The position numbers and the translations under genes were made by a program. Source: Cohnella thailandensis (GTDB lineage Bacteria > Bacillota > Bacilli > Paenibacillales > Paenibacillaceae). From it: 64,000 nucleotides of DNA. Shown one piece after another: positions 52,595-62,283 of this stretch; within the stretch, counting starts at the first letter, position 1; each line of letters opens with the position of its first letter. The stretch covers positions 124,001 to 188,000 of the forward strand of contig NZ_JACJVQ010000017.1 in the NCBI RefSeq assembly GCF_014212135.1, in the 5' to 3' direction. Under the pieces are notes generated by a model. The model searched no databases and was not told the DNA's origin. It saw nothing but the letters and a program-made list of their open reading frames with translations.

Positions 52595-55500
52595 ATGACG
52601 CTTCGGCTAATAACGGGACGTTCCGGAAGCGGCAAGACCAGGGCGTGTCTCGACGAGATTCGCGAGCGGCTGAAGGAGAACCCGGACGGCCCTCCCCTCC
52701 TGTTGATCGTGCCCGAACAGGCGACGTTCCAGGCGGAATCTGCCATGGTGGCGACGAAGGGACTCCATGGCTTCCTGCGGGCGCAGGTGCTTAGTTTCCG
52801 CCGGCTGGCTTTTCGCGTCATGCAGGAGACGGGCGGGCTGGCGAATATACCGATCAACGAGAACGGGAAGGCGATGCTGATCCACAAGGCTTTGCAGCGG
52901 CGGCGCTCCGAGCTAAGGCTGTTCCGTTCGGGAGCCTCGGCCGGCGGGCTCGTCTCCAAGCTGGGAGATCTGTTCACGGAGTGGAAGAGATACGGCAACG
53001 ACAGCGGGAAGCTGCTGGAGTCGACGAGGGCGGAGGGGAGCTTCGCGCTGGACGAAGCGCCTCTGCTGGAGGACAAGCTCCACGATTTGACGCTGCTGTA
53101 TCGGGAATTGGAAAAGGAGCTGGCCGGCAAATGGATGGACGGAGAGGACGCTTTGGCCCGGCTGGTGGAAGGAGCCGCGAACGCGCCGCTTCTCGAAGGC
53201 GCCGAGGTGTGGCTGGACGGCTTTCACGGCTTCACCGAGACCGAGTACGAGGTCGTCGGGGCGCTCCTTCGCCGGACGAAACGCGTCTCCGCGGCTCTGT
53301 GCCTGGATCGCCCCTACGAAGCGGGCGAGCGCCCGGGCGAGCTCGAGCTGTTCCACCCGACGGCGACGACGTCCGCCCGGCTATGCGAGCTGGCGGAACA
53401 ATCCGGCGTCGCGATCGAGGCGCCGCTCGTCCTGAAGCCGCCCGTGCTTCCGAGGTTCGCGGGCAGCCTGGTTCTCGCCCATCTGGAGCTGTCGTACGGC
53501 GAGCGCCTGGCATGGAACGGAGATAGAAGGCTTCTGCAGCCGGACGGGGCGCTGTCGGTTCACGCGGCGGCGAACCGAAGGGCGGAAGCGGAAGCGGTCG
53601 CGAGGGATATGCTTCGCCGAAGAAGGGCGGGCGAAGTCCGGTGGCGGGACATGGCGGTTTTCGTTCGCAATATCGAGGATTACGCGGACCTTCTCGGACA
53701 GGTTTTCTCCGATTACGAGATTCCGTACTTCCTCGACGGCAAGGCGGCGGTCGCCCACCATCCGCTCGTCGAGTTCGTCCGTTCCGCCCTCGAGACCGTC
53801 TTGTCGGGCTGGAAGTCCGATCCTCTCTTCCGCTGCGCGAAGACCGATCTGCTCCGGCAGGCGGGAGAAGCCGTAACCCGCGAAGACGTGGACAAGCTGG
53901 AGAATTACGTGCTGTCCGCCGGCATCGAAGGCTGGAGATGGCACGACGACCGGGTCTGGCGGCCGCTAAGCGGCTCGGATCTGGAAGCCGAGGAGCAAGG
54001 CGGCGGAGAAACGCAGATGGAGCGGTTGATCAAGATTCGCGACGCCCTGCTGGCTCCTTTGCGCCGAATGGAGCAGAAGCTGAAGAAAGCGGCCACGGTG
54101 ACGGAGCTGTGCGTCGCGCTATTCGAGCTGCTCGAAGAGACGGAGGCGGCAGACCGGCTCGAGCGCTGGAGCGCCCAGGACGAAGCGGCCGGGCAGCCGG
54201 GCAAAGCGAGAATGCATCGGCCGCTGTGGGACGGCGTCATGGAATTGCTCGATCAGCTCGTCGAGATGACGGGAGAAGAGCGTCCGGATCTTCCGCTGTT
54301 CGTCGGAATGGTGGACGCGGGGCTGGAGCAGCTCAAGCTGGGGGCGGTGCCTCCGGCGCTGGACGGCGTCCTGATCGGCAGCCCGGAGCGGACCCGCTCC
54401 GATCGCATCTGCGTGCTTTACTTGCTCGGGGCGAACGACGGCGTCATGCCGCAAACGATCCGCGAGAACGGCTTGCTCTCCGAAGAAGAGAGAGAACGCC
54501 TCGGGGATTCGGGAGTTCGAATGGCTCCGGGCGCCAAGCGCCGGCTGCTGGACGAGAGATTCCTCGCGTACTGGACGCTGACGACGCCTACCCGCCATCT
54601 CTGGATCAGTTATCCTATGGCGAACGAGGAAGGCCAAAGCTTGCACCCTTCGGAGATCATCCGGCATTTGAGAAAAAGGTTCCCGGGCTTGCCGGTAGGC
54701 TCGCTGTCCGCCGAGCCCGTTGCCGGCGACCCGGACTCCAAGCAGCTGGAGTTCGCCGTCTATCCGGGGCGCTCGCTCACCTACCTGGTCTCCGCGTTCC
54801 GCCACTGGAGACAAGGGGGGGAGCTTGCGCCGGGCTGGTGGTCGGTCTACCGCTGGCTGAGCGAGCGGGAAGAATGGCGCCCGAAGCTCGGGAAGCTCCT
54901 GTCCTCCTTGCTTTACCGGAACGACGAAGAGCCGCTGACGAAGGAGACAAGCCGTCTGCTCTACGGAGACCGGCTGCTCGCGAGCGTCTCGCGGATGGAG
55001 CGGTTCGTCTCCTGCCCGTTCCGGCATTTCTCCTCGCATGGGCTGCGCCTGCGCGAGAGAAGGCTGTATCGGATCGATGCGCCCGACATCGGGCAGCTGT
55101 TCCACGCCGCGCTCCGGCAAACGACCGAGAGGCTGTTCGCGGAAGGGCCGGCGGCCATGGACATGGCCCGTTGGCAAAGCGAAGCGGCCGCGGCCGTGGA
55201 GCGGCTGCTGCCGAAGGTCCAGTCGCAGATCCTGCTGTCCTCGCACCGGCATCAAGCGATGGCGCGCAAGCTGAGGGACATCGTCTCCCGGGCTTCGGCC
55301 ATGCTCGGAGAGCAGGCCAAATGGTCGGCATTCCGTCCGGTCGGCCTCGAGGTCGATTTCGGGCCGACGGGAACGCTGCCTCCGCTCTCCCTCGACCTGG
55401 GCAACGACCGCTGGATGGACATCGCGGGACGAATCGACCGGGTCGACGCGGCGCCGTCCCAGGACGGGGTTCTGCTCCGTATCATGGACTACAAGTCCGG

Positions 55501-56122
55501 CGCGGTCAAGCTGAAGCTGGACGAGATCGCCTACGGGCTATCCCTGCAGATGCTGACCTACCTGGACGTCGTCGTGTCCCACGCTCCGAGCTGGCTGGGG
55601 CTTCAGGCGAGCCCGGCGGGCGTGCTTTATTTTCACGTGCACAATCCTTTGATTCATACCTTGAACGGATTGTCGCGGGGCGATGCCGATCAAGCGATGA
55701 GGAAGGAGTTCCGCATGCAAGGGCTCGTGCTCGCCGACGGGGACGCCGTCACGCTGATGGACGAATCGCTCGCGGACGGGGGCAAGTCGACGATCGTGCC
55801 GGTCGAATTCAAGAAGGACGGCTCCTTCTCGTCGCGTTCCCAGGTGGCGGACGAACGCCAGTGGGGAGTGCTGCGGAGATCGGTGAGGAAAAGCATCAAG
55901 ACGATCGGCAAGCGGATCGTCGAAGGGGACGTCTCGATCGCTCCCTATCGGCTTGACAAGCGCAGTCCGTGCCAGATGTGCGAATTCCGGCCGGTCTGCC
56001 AATTCGACGGCCAGATGGAGGGCAATTCTCTCCGCCAGCTGCCGAAGCCCGGCAGCAAGGAGCAGGCATGGCAGTGGCTCGAAGGGAACGGAGCGGCCGA
56101 GGAAGAAGGAGGAAGGACATGA
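52595..56122 (+). CDS. addB: ATP-dependent helicase/nuclease subunit B (AddB)
   Basis: A 1175-residue subunit of the AddAB helicase-nuclease that processes double-strand breaks for RecA loading. The N-terminal Walker A is GRSGSGKT (about 8-15). The C-terminal nuclease domain has MDYKSG, and the iron-sulfur staple cysteines appear as SCPFRHF (about 806) and C-x2-C-x5-C in CQMCEFRPVC near residue 1130. The AddB helicase motifs are otherwise degenerate, as known for Chi-recognising AddB. The ATG follows GGGAGGTAGAGG. It overlaps addA by ATGA. Confidence 0.96.
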   Translation: MTLRLITGRSGSGKTRACLDEIRERLKENPDGPPLLLIVPEQATFQAESAMVATKGLHGFLRAQVLSFRRLAFRVMQETGGLANIPINENGKAMLIHKALQRRRSELRLFRSGASAGGLVSKLGDLFTEWKRYGNDSGKLLESTRAEGSFALDEAPLLEDKLHDLTLLYRELEKELAGKWMDGEDALARLVEGAANAPLLEGAEVWLDGFHGFTETEYEVVGALLRRTKRVSAALCLDRPYEAGERPGELELFHPTATTSARLCELAEQSGVAIEAPLVLKPPVLPRFAGSLVLAHLELSYGERLAWNGDRRLLQPDGALSVHAAANRRAEAEAVARDMLRRRRAGEVRWRDMAVFVRNIEDYADLLGQVFSDYEIPYFLDGKAAVAHHPLVEFVRSALETVLSGWKSDPLFRCAKTDLLRQAGEAVTREDVDKLENYVLSAGIEGWRWHDDRVWRPLSGSDLEAEEQGGGETQMERLIKIRDALLAPLRRMEQKLKKAATVTELCVALFELLEETEAADRLERWSAQDEAAGQPGKARMHRPLWDGVMELLDQLVEMTGEERPDLPLFVGMVDAGLEQLKLGAVPPALDGVLIGSPERTRSDRICVLYLLGANDGVMPQTIRENGLLSEEERERLGDSGVRMAPGAKRRLLDERFLAYWTLTTPTRHLWISYPMANEEGQSLHPSEIIRHLRKRFPGLPVGSLSAEPVAGDPDSKQLEFAVYPGRSLTYLVSAFRHWRQGGELAPGWWSVYRWLSEREEWRPKLGKLLSSLLYRNDEEPLTKETSRLLYGDRLLASVSRMERFVSCPFRHFSSHGLRLRERRLYRIDAPDIGQLFHAALRQTTERLFAEGPAAMDMARWQSEAAAAVERLLPKVQSQILLSSHRHQAMARKLRDIVSRASAMLGEQAKWSAFRPVGLEVDFGPTGTLPPLSLDLGNDRWMDIAGRIDRVDAAPSQDGVLLRIMDYKSGAVKLKLDEIAYGLSLQMLTYLDVVVSHAPSWLGLQASPAGVLYFHVHNPLIHTLNGLSRGDADQAMRKEFRMQGLVLADGDAVTLMDESLADGGKSTIVPVEFKKDGSFSSRSQVADERQWGVLRRSVRKSIKTIGKRIVEGDVSIAPYRLDKRSPCQMCEFRPVCQFDGQMEGNSLRQLPKPGSKEQAWQWLEGNGAAEEEGGRT

Positions 56123-59100
56123 GGAACGCCCGATTGGAGGCGACGTACAACAAGCCGGAGGGAAGCCGCTGGACGGACGAGCAATGGGCGGCGATCGCGG
56201 CCGGCGGCACGAACATTCTCGTCGCGGCGGCGGCGGGCTCCGGCAAGACGGCGGTGCTCGTCGAGAGAATCATCTCCCGGATCGCCGACGAGCGGCGGCC
56301 TCTCGACGTGGACTCCCTTCTCGTCACCACTTTCACCAAGGCGGCGGCCGCGGAGATGAAGGAGAGAATCCGGCTGGCGCTCGAAGAAGCGCTCGACCGC
56401 GATCCCGAGTCCGAGCATCTGCGCCGGCAGCTCGCGCTGCTTCCGCGCGCCTCGATCACGACGCTGCACTCGTTCTGCATGGAAGTGATCGAGAAGTACG
56501 CGCCGCTTATCGGACTCGATCCCGGCTTCCGGATCGCCAACGAGACGGAGGCCGAGCTGCTGCGGATGGATACACTCGACGCGCTGTTCGAGGAACGATA
56601 CGAGAGCGAAGGGGAGAACGGGCCGCTCGCCCGGCTGGCCGATCAGTACGGCGGCGAGCGAAGCGACGAGCCCCTGCACGGCCTCGTGCTGGAGCTGCAC
56701 GAATTCGCGCGCAGCCATCCTTGGCCGGAGTGGTGGCTGAGGGAGACGGCCGCCGGCTTCCGGGTCTCCGGCGCGGAGGAGCTCGCATCGTCCGTTTGGG
56801 CGGCCAGCATGAGGCAAGCGGTGGAACAGGCGCTAGAGGGGGCGTTGGCGCTGCTCGCGAGCGGCCGGGAGATCGCGGACGGTCCGGCGGGCCCCGCGCC
56901 TTACGCGGAGACGCTGGCGAGCGACATGGATGCGGTCGCCGGGGCTCTCCGGGCGGTTCGAGGCTTGCCGTGGGAGAGCTGGAACGCGGCGTTCGCGGCG
57001 ATCTCCTTCGGCAGGCTGAAGCCTTGCCGCGGAGAAAGCTACGATCCCGAGCTTCAGGAGCGGGTCAAAGGGCTGCGCGACGAAGCGAAGAAGACCGTCG
57101 CGAAGCTGGCGGAGGAATGGTTCGTCCGCACGCCGGAGCAGTATGCGGAGGAGCTGAACGCCATCGCGCCGGACATGGCGGAGCTCGCCGAGATCGTCAT
57201 CGCCTTCGGCGAACGCTACGAGGAAGCGAAGCGGGAGCAAGGGCTTCTCGACTTCGGCGATCTGGAGCATTACGCTTTGCGGGTGCTTCGGGACGAGTCC
57301 TCGTCTCCGGAGAGAACGATCCCGTCCGCGGCGGCGCTCGACTATCGCGAACGGTTCGCGGAAATTCTTCTGGACGAGTATCAGGACACGAACGAGGTGC
57401 AGGAGGCGATCGTCTCGTTGATCGCCAAGGAATCGCCGGGCAACGTCTTTATGGTAGGGGACGTGAAGCAGAGCATTTACCGCTTCCGCTTGGCCGAACC
57501 CGGATTGTTCCTCGCGAAGTACAAGAATTACGACGTATGGACGCCGCGCCGGGAGGACTTGCACGCCGTCCTGCCGGAGATGCCGGAGACGGTGGAGTCG
57601 GCGGAGTCGGCTGCGGCATTGGAGGCGCCGGAAGCGGCGGATTCGGCCGAGAGGGCAAGGGCGGCAGCGACGGTCGTTCTGGGTGAAGGGGACTCGGAGG
57701 AAGCGGCGGCCGGCGGGATCCGTCCCGCTCTCCGCGGGCTGCGGATCGACCTCGCCCGCAACTTCCGCAGCCGAACGCGGGTCGTGGATGCGGTCAACCA
57801 TGTTTTCCGCCTCATCATGCGGGAGAAGGTCGGGGAGATGGATTACGACCGCCGGGCCGAGCTGATTTACGGCGAAGGATATCCGGCGGATGAGGAGACG
57901 GACGGCTCGCCCGGGTCCCCGCATTCGGTCGAGATGATCCTGCTGCAGTCCCACGGCCAGGTCGGCGCCGGAGAAGCCTCGGAAGAGGAAGCGCCGGAAG
58001 GGGCCGCGGCGGACCCGGAACGGGAGGCGGGGATTCCGGAGGAAGAGCTGGAGACCGTTCAGCTCGAAGCCCGCTGCATCGCCTCCGAGATCAAGAGGCT
58101 GATGGGCCATTCGGGAGAGAAGCCGTTCACCGTCTATGACGGCAAGAACAAGCTGTACCGCCCGCTCGCGTACCGGGATATCGTCATCCTGCTGCGGGCG
58201 GCGACTTCGCTGTCGCCGGCCATGCTCGACGAGCTGAAGGCGGCCGGCATCCCCGCGTACGCGGATCTCGCGACCGGCTATTTCGCCGCTACGGAAGTGG
58301 ACGTCATGCTCTCCTTGCTGCAAGTAATCGACAACCCGGACCAGGACATTCCGCTCGCCGGAGTGCTGCGCTCGCCGATCGTCGGCCTGTCCGCCGAGCT
58401 TCTGGCGAAGATTCGCATTCAGGATCGCCGGGGCACGTTCTACGAAGCGGTCCGAGCGGCGGCGTCCGAATCGCCGGAGGCGGAGCTGGCCGAGCGTCTA
58501 ACCGACTTCCTTGCGTCGGTGGACCGCTGGAGGAGCTTCGCCCGCAGAGAGGCGCTGGCGGAGCTGCTCTGGCTGCTTTACCGGGAGACGGGCTACTACG
58601 ACTTCGTCGGCGGTTTGCCCGGAGGCGTCCAGCGCCAGGCGAACCTTCGCGCCCTCATCGACAGGGCACGCCAATTCGAGACGAGCTCGAGCTCGCGGGG
58701 GCTGTTCCGATTCCTCCGCTTTCTGGGGCGAATGCGGGATACCGGAGCCGATCTCGGCGCCGCCCGCGCCCTCGGCGAGCAGGAGGACGTGGTCCGGATC
58801 GTCTCGATCCACAAGAGCAAAGGGCTGGAATTCCCGGTCGTGTTCGTCGCGGGCTTGGGCCGCTCGTTCAACAAGCAGGATCTGAACGGCCTATTCTTGA
58901 AGCATAAGAAGCTCGGCTTCGGCCCGAAGCGGGTGGAAGCCGAGACGCGCGTCGCGTATCCGACGTTCCCGCAGCTGGCCATACGCCGCAGGCTGAAGGC
59001 CGAGATGCTCGCGGAGGAGATGCGGGTTCTGTACGTGGCGCTTACACGTCCGAAGGAGAAGCTGATCCTGATCGGAACGACGAAGGACGCGGACAAAGAA

Positions 59101-60195
59101 TTGAATCGCTGGCGGGAGCTTGCCAACTCTTCGGAGAACGGGCTGCCCGACTATGCGGTCGCCTCCGCCAACCGGTACTTGGACTGGGTCGGTCCGGCCG
59201 CTACGCTCGCCGCCCGTTCCTGGAAGCTGCCCGGCGACGATAGAGGAGAGGACGGAGAAACGGCGGGGCCGACCGGGTGGCATTGCCGGGTCGTTCCGGC
59301 GGCCGCCTACATGCGCGCGCCGGAACCTCCGCCGACGCCGGACACCGGGGAGCAATCGGCCTGGAATCTCGTCCTGGAGCTGAAGCCCGTTCCGGTTCCG
59401 GCCTCGGAGGCGGGAGAGAGAGCCTACGAGGCGCTGTCGTGGGTCGACCCGCATCGCGAAGCGACGCAGCTCGCGGCGAAGACCTCGATCACGGCGCTGA
59501 AGCGTCAATTGCTCGAGTACGACAGACCCGGCTCGGCAGCGGAAGCTGCGGAGCAAAGCTTATCCGAGCAGGACGAGAGCGAGGAGCTGCGCCTGAACGC
59601 GGGAGAAGACCTGCCGGCAGTGTCGCTGACTTATCGCCTGCGAAGGCCGAAGTTCCTTGGCAACCGTTCCTTGACGCCCGCCGAACGCGGTTCCGTCGTC
59701 CACCTTGTCCTTCAGCATCTGCCGCTGAAGCCCGGAACGGACGCTTCGGACATCGAACGGCTTCTTGAGCTTCTGATCGAGAGGCGGATCGTAACGGACG
59801 AGCAGCGCCGGGCCGTCGATCCCTCGATGATCGCCGCCTTCTGCCGGACGCCGCTGTACGAGCGGATGTGCCGGGCCGGCAAGCTGTGGAGAGAAGTGCC
59901 GTTCAGCTACGGGCTGCCGGCTCCGTCCGCCTATCCGGCGGCAGGGAGCGGAATCGAGGAGGATACCGTGCTGATCCAAGGCGTCATCGACTGCCTGTTC
60001 CCGGAGGAGGACGGACTCGTTCTGATCGACTACAAGACGGACAACGTTTGGAACGGGGCATGGGAGGAAGCGGCGGAGAAGCATCGGTTCCAGATCGAGC
60101 GTTACGCGGAAGCGATCGCGGCGATTCTCGGCCGGCCGGTCAAAGAAGGCTACGTCGTCTTCGTGGACGGAGGCGAATGCGTGCGATTGCTGTAA
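56119..60195 (+). CDS. addA: ATP-dependent helicase/nuclease subunit A (AddA)
   Basis: A 1358-residue UvrD-type 3'-5' helicase and nuclease. Walker A AAAAGSGKT lies at about residues 36-44; motif II is LLDEYQDTNEVQ; motif V/VI stretches include VSIHKSKGLEFPVVFVAGL and EEMRVLYVALTRPKEKL. The C-terminal RecB-type nuclease shows GVIDCLF and LIDYKTDN. A Glu/Ala-rich insert (about 490-535) and another at about 610-640 make it longer than the 1232-residue B. subtilis protein. The ATG at 56119 overlaps the addB stop behind AGGAGGAAGG. Confidence 0.97.
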   Translation: MRNARLEATYNKPEGSRWTDEQWAAIAAGGTNILVAAAAGSGKTAVLVERIISRIADERRPLDVDSLLVTTFTKAAAAEMKERIRLALEEALDRDPESEHLRRQLALLPRASITTLHSFCMEVIEKYAPLIGLDPGFRIANETEAELLRMDTLDALFEERYESEGENGPLARLADQYGGERSDEPLHGLVLELHEFARSHPWPEWWLRETAAGFRVSGAEELASSVWAASMRQAVEQALEGALALLASGREIADGPAGPAPYAETLASDMDAVAGALRAVRGLPWESWNAAFAAISFGRLKPCRGESYDPELQERVKGLRDEAKKTVAKLAEEWFVRTPEQYAEELNAIAPDMAELAEIVIAFGERYEEAKREQGLLDFGDLEHYALRVLRDESSSPERTIPSAAALDYRERFAEILLDEYQDTNEVQEAIVSLIAKESPGNVFMVGDVKQSIYRFRLAEPGLFLAKYKNYDVWTPRREDLHAVLPEMPETVESAESAAALEAPEAADSAERARAAATVVLGEGDSEEAAAGGIRPALRGLRIDLARNFRSRTRVVDAVNHVFRLIMREKVGEMDYDRRAELIYGEGYPADEETDGSPGSPHSVEMILLQSHGQVGAGEASEEEAPEGAAADPEREAGIPEEELETVQLEARCIASEIKRLMGHSGEKPFTVYDGKNKLYRPLAYRDIVILLRAATSLSPAMLDELKAAGIPAYADLATGYFAATEVDVMLSLLQVIDNPDQDIPLAGVLRSPIVGLSAELLAKIRIQDRRGTFYEAVRAAASESPEAELAERLTDFLASVDRWRSFARREALAELLWLLYRETGYYDFVGGLPGGVQRQANLRALIDRARQFETSSSSRGLFRFLRFLGRMRDTGADLGAARALGEQEDVVRIVSIHKSKGLEFPVVFVAGLGRSFNKQDLNGLFLKHKKLGFGPKRVEAETRVAYPTFPQLAIRRRLKAEMLAEEMRVLYVALTRPKEKLILIGTTKDADKELNRWRELANSSENGLPDYAVASANRYLDWVGPAATLAARSWKLPGDDRGEDGETAGPTGWHCRVVPAAAYMRAPEPPPTPDTGEQSAWNLVLELKPVPVPASEAGERAYEALSWVDPHREATQLAAKTSITALKRQLLEYDRPGSAAEAAEQSLSEQDESEELRLNAGEDLPAVSLTYRLRRPKFLGNRSLTPAERGSVVHLVLQHLPLKPGTDASDIERLLELLIERRIVTDEQRRAVDPSMIAAFCRTPLYERMCRAGKLWREVPFSYGLPAPSAYPAAGSGIEEDTVLIQGVIDCLFPEEDGLVLIDYKTDNVWNGAWEEAAEKHRFQIERYAEAIAAILGRPVKEGYVVFVDGGECVRLL

Positions 60196-60304
60196 GCGAT
60201 CGCGGACGGGCGCCGTCCGGCTAGCCGAACGTACCTTGAAGCGCTATAATCCTTACTAGTAGATGAACCAAGCCGCGCGCAAGCCGGCTCGGAAGGAGAA
60301 CCCC

Positions 60305-60907
60305 ATGTCAGGCAAGAGAAAACTCGCAGTTCCGATTCTTCTTATCGCGATGACAGCGATGGCGATTTTGATCGTTCTGCTGTTCTCCAAGGTGCTTTTA
60401 AACGATCAAGCTTCATCGACCGACCGCGGCATTCGGCTGGCCGAGCAATACGAGCAGTGCCAAGCCTATGCGGCCGCGCTGCAGGGCGGAACCGAATCGC
60501 TAGCCACGGCGGATACGGCGGCGGACAGGCTTCCGGCCGCGGCGCAGCTGGGGCAGCTTGCTCCGTTGGAAGAGGGATGCGCGGAAGTGCTGTCGCGAAA
60601 AGCCGTCAATCCGGAAAATGACGAAGAGGCGGCCAAGCAGTCGATCTTGGCGGATTTGGAGAAAATCCGCGCCGCCGCGCAGCAAATCGGTCTTCATGAA
60701 GGCCCCGCAACCGATGAGGAGCAAGCGGCGTTGGCCAAGCTGCGGGCAGGCGGAGAAGAGCTTGCCGGAATCTTGGGCCAATACACGGTTCCGGCGGAGG
60801 GAGACCGCTACCGGCAGATGGCGGCCGGCGTCGATTGGACGAAGCCGGCGGCGGACGCGGCGCTTCGGATTCGTGAGCTTGCGGAATCTCTTCCCTCGAA
60901 GGGATAA
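60305..60907 (+). CDS. Hypothetical membrane-anchored protein
   Basis: A 200-residue protein with one N-terminal transmembrane helix or uncleaved signal (about residues 8-30) and a mostly alpha-helical Ala/Glu-rich extracytoplasmic domain that contains two cysteines (in YEQCQAY and EEGCAEV). I do not recognise the family. GGAAGGAG precedes the ATG at 60305. A TATAAT at 60245 may be its promoter. It lies between addA and the HIT gene. Confidence 0.65.
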   Translation: MSGKRKLAVPILLIAMTAMAILIVLLFSKVLLNDQASSTDRGIRLAEQYEQCQAYAAALQGGTESLATADTAADRLPAAAQLGQLAPLEEGCAEVLSRKAVNPENDEEAAKQSILADLEKIRAAAQQIGLHEGPATDEEQAALAKLRAGGEELAGILGQYTVPAEGDRYRQMAAGVDWTKPAADAALRIRELAESLPSKG

Positions 60908-61009
60908 TCCGGAATTCCCGCCGAAGCCGCAGCCCCGTCCGTTGGACGAGCGGCACCCGATTGCGATATGATGAGGGCAAACGATGGAACACAGATGGAG
61001 GTTAGAAGC

Positions 61010-61351
61010 GTGGATTGCCTTTTCTGCAAAATTATCGAAGGATCGATTCCTTCCCGCAAGGTTTACGAAGATGAATTCGTGTATGCTTTCGAAGACATTC
61101 AGCCTCAAGCTCCCGTTCACCTTCTCGTCATTCCGAAGAAGCACATCCCCTCGATGAACGAGGCGGAACCGGAGGATGCGGAGCTTCTCGGACGCGTGCT
61201 GCTGGCGGCCAAGAAGGTGGCGCACGACGCGGGACTGGCCGACAGCGGCTACCGTTTGATCAACAACATCGGCAAGGACAGCGGGCAAGTCGTCTTCCAC
61301 ATTCACGTCCACGTACTCGGCGGCGAGAAGCTGGGCGCCCTGAACGCGTGA
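61010..61351 (+). CDS. HIT family protein (histidine triad nucleotide-binding)
   Basis: A 113-residue HIT protein with the triad H97-V/I-H99-V-H101 in HIHVHVLGG and the N-terminal C3-x2-C6 pair of Hint-type members. These enzymes hydrolyse AMP-linked substrates such as phosphoramidates and adenylates. The GTG at 61010 follows GGAGG with eight bases between and gives the usual length; the ATGs at 60968 and 60995 would add residues and lack sites. Confidence 0.92.
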   Translation: MDCLFCKIIEGSIPSRKVYEDEFVYAFEDIQPQAPVHLLVIPKKHIPSMNEAEPEDAELLGRVLLAAKKVAHDAGLADSGYRLINNIGKDSGQVVFHIHVHVLGGEKLGALNA

Positions 61352-61411
61352 CCCGACGATCGGCTCGAATCGTTCCAGGCCAAAAGGAAATAAAAACGAA
61401 ATGGGCGAAAG

Positions 61412-61441
61412 TTGACACCTCTACTTTTCATCACCTATAAT
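61412..61441 (+). promoter_or_regulatory. Sigma-A promoter of rpsU-yqeY
   Basis: TTGACA (61412-61417), 18 bp, TATAAT (61436-61441). Both hexamers are perfect consensus. Confidence 0.85.
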
Positions 61442-61491
61442 GAAGTTTGATAACCGTGTGTTGTGGTCTGTTCCGGAGGGAGGGATAACTG

Positions 61492-61665
61492 GTGTCCGAA
61501 ACAAAAGTTCGTAAAAATGAAACACTCGACGCTGCACTCCGCCGCTTCAAGCGTTCAATCGCCAAAGATGGCGTTCTCGCGGAACTGAAAAAACGCAAGC
61601 ACTACGAGAAACCAAGCGTTAAGCGGAAGAAGAAGTCCGAAGCCGCACGTAAACGCAAGTTCTAG
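61492..61665 (+). CDS. rpsU: 30S ribosomal protein S21
   Basis: A 57-residue basic ribosomal protein. It begins [20 protein letters not shown] and ends in a Lys/Arg-rich tail SEAARKRKF, both diagnostic of S21. The start is GTG at 61492 behind GGAGGGAGGG. It is followed 14 bp later by yqeY, an order shared with B. subtilis. Confidence 0.97.
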   Translation: MSETKVRKNETLDAALRRFKRSIAKDGVLAELKKRKHYEKPSVKRKKKSEAARKRKF

Positions 61666-61679
61666 GAGGAATCCGCATC

Positions 61680-62123
61680 ATGAGTCTCGCGGAACGTTTG
61701 AACGAAGACATGAAGCTGGCGATGAGAGCGCAGGATAAATTCAAGCTCTCCACGATTCGAATGGTTCGTGCGGCGGTCAAGAATCAAGAAATCGATTTGC
61801 GCCGCCCGCTTGAAGATAGCGAAGTGCTCGACATATTGAGCCGCGAAGTCAAACAACGCAAAGATTCCCTCCAGGAATTTCAGAAGGCCGGCCGTGATGA
61901 TTTGGCTACCGACTTAGCCGCAGAAATTGACATTATCGCTCAATATCTTCCTCAACAGCTGACCGAAGAAGAAATCAAAGCTATTGTTATGCAGACCATT
62001 CAAGAGACCGGTGCTTCTTCCAAGGCGGATATGGGGAAGTTGATGGGAGCATTGATGCCGAAGGTGAAAGGACGCGCCGACGGCAAGCTTATCAATCAGC
62101 TCGTCCAACAATTTCTGCAGTGA
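61680..62123 (+). CDS. yqeY: YqeY / GatB-Yqey domain protein
   Basis: A 147-residue protein of the YqeY family, related to the tRNA-binding tail domain of GatB. Two helical subdomains are visible (1-90, including TIRMVRAAVKNQEIDL; 95-147, with GKLMGALMPKVKGRADGKLINQLVQ). The cellular role is not settled; tRNA or amidotransferase association is suspected. GGAGGA precedes the ATG. A strong terminator follows. Confidence 0.93.
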   Translation: MSLAERLNEDMKLAMRAQDKFKLSTIRMVRAAVKNQEIDLRRPLEDSEVLDILSREVKQRKDSLQEFQKAGRDDLATDLAAEIDIIAQYLPQQLTEEEIKAIVMQTIQETGASSKADMGKLMGALMPKVKGRADGKLINQLVQQFLQ

Positions 62124-62140
62124 TTTCTCGCAAACAAACG

Positions 62141-62172
62141 AAGCACTTCCTAGCGATAGGAAGTGCTTTTTC
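62141..62172 (+). terminator. Terminator after yqeY
   Basis: AAGCACTTCCT (62141-62151) and AGGAAGTGCTT (62158-62168) form a perfect 11-bp stem with a 6-base loop and a TTTTT tail. Confidence 0.95.
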
Positions 62173-62283
62173 CATGTCTTGGATGTGTCCAAATTGTGAA
62201 AATCGTATGGAACCAAGGCGCTCTAATGTTCGTATACCTTTGTAATGTCGGAAAAAAATACATAGGCAGAGGGAGGGGTGCGA

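Noticed and set aside
53641-57686. Two long overlapping frames (771 and 577 codons) on the plus strand
   Set aside because: They are shifted frames inside addB and addA, Arg/Gly-rich and without motifs, while addB and addA carry complete helicase and nuclease motifs.
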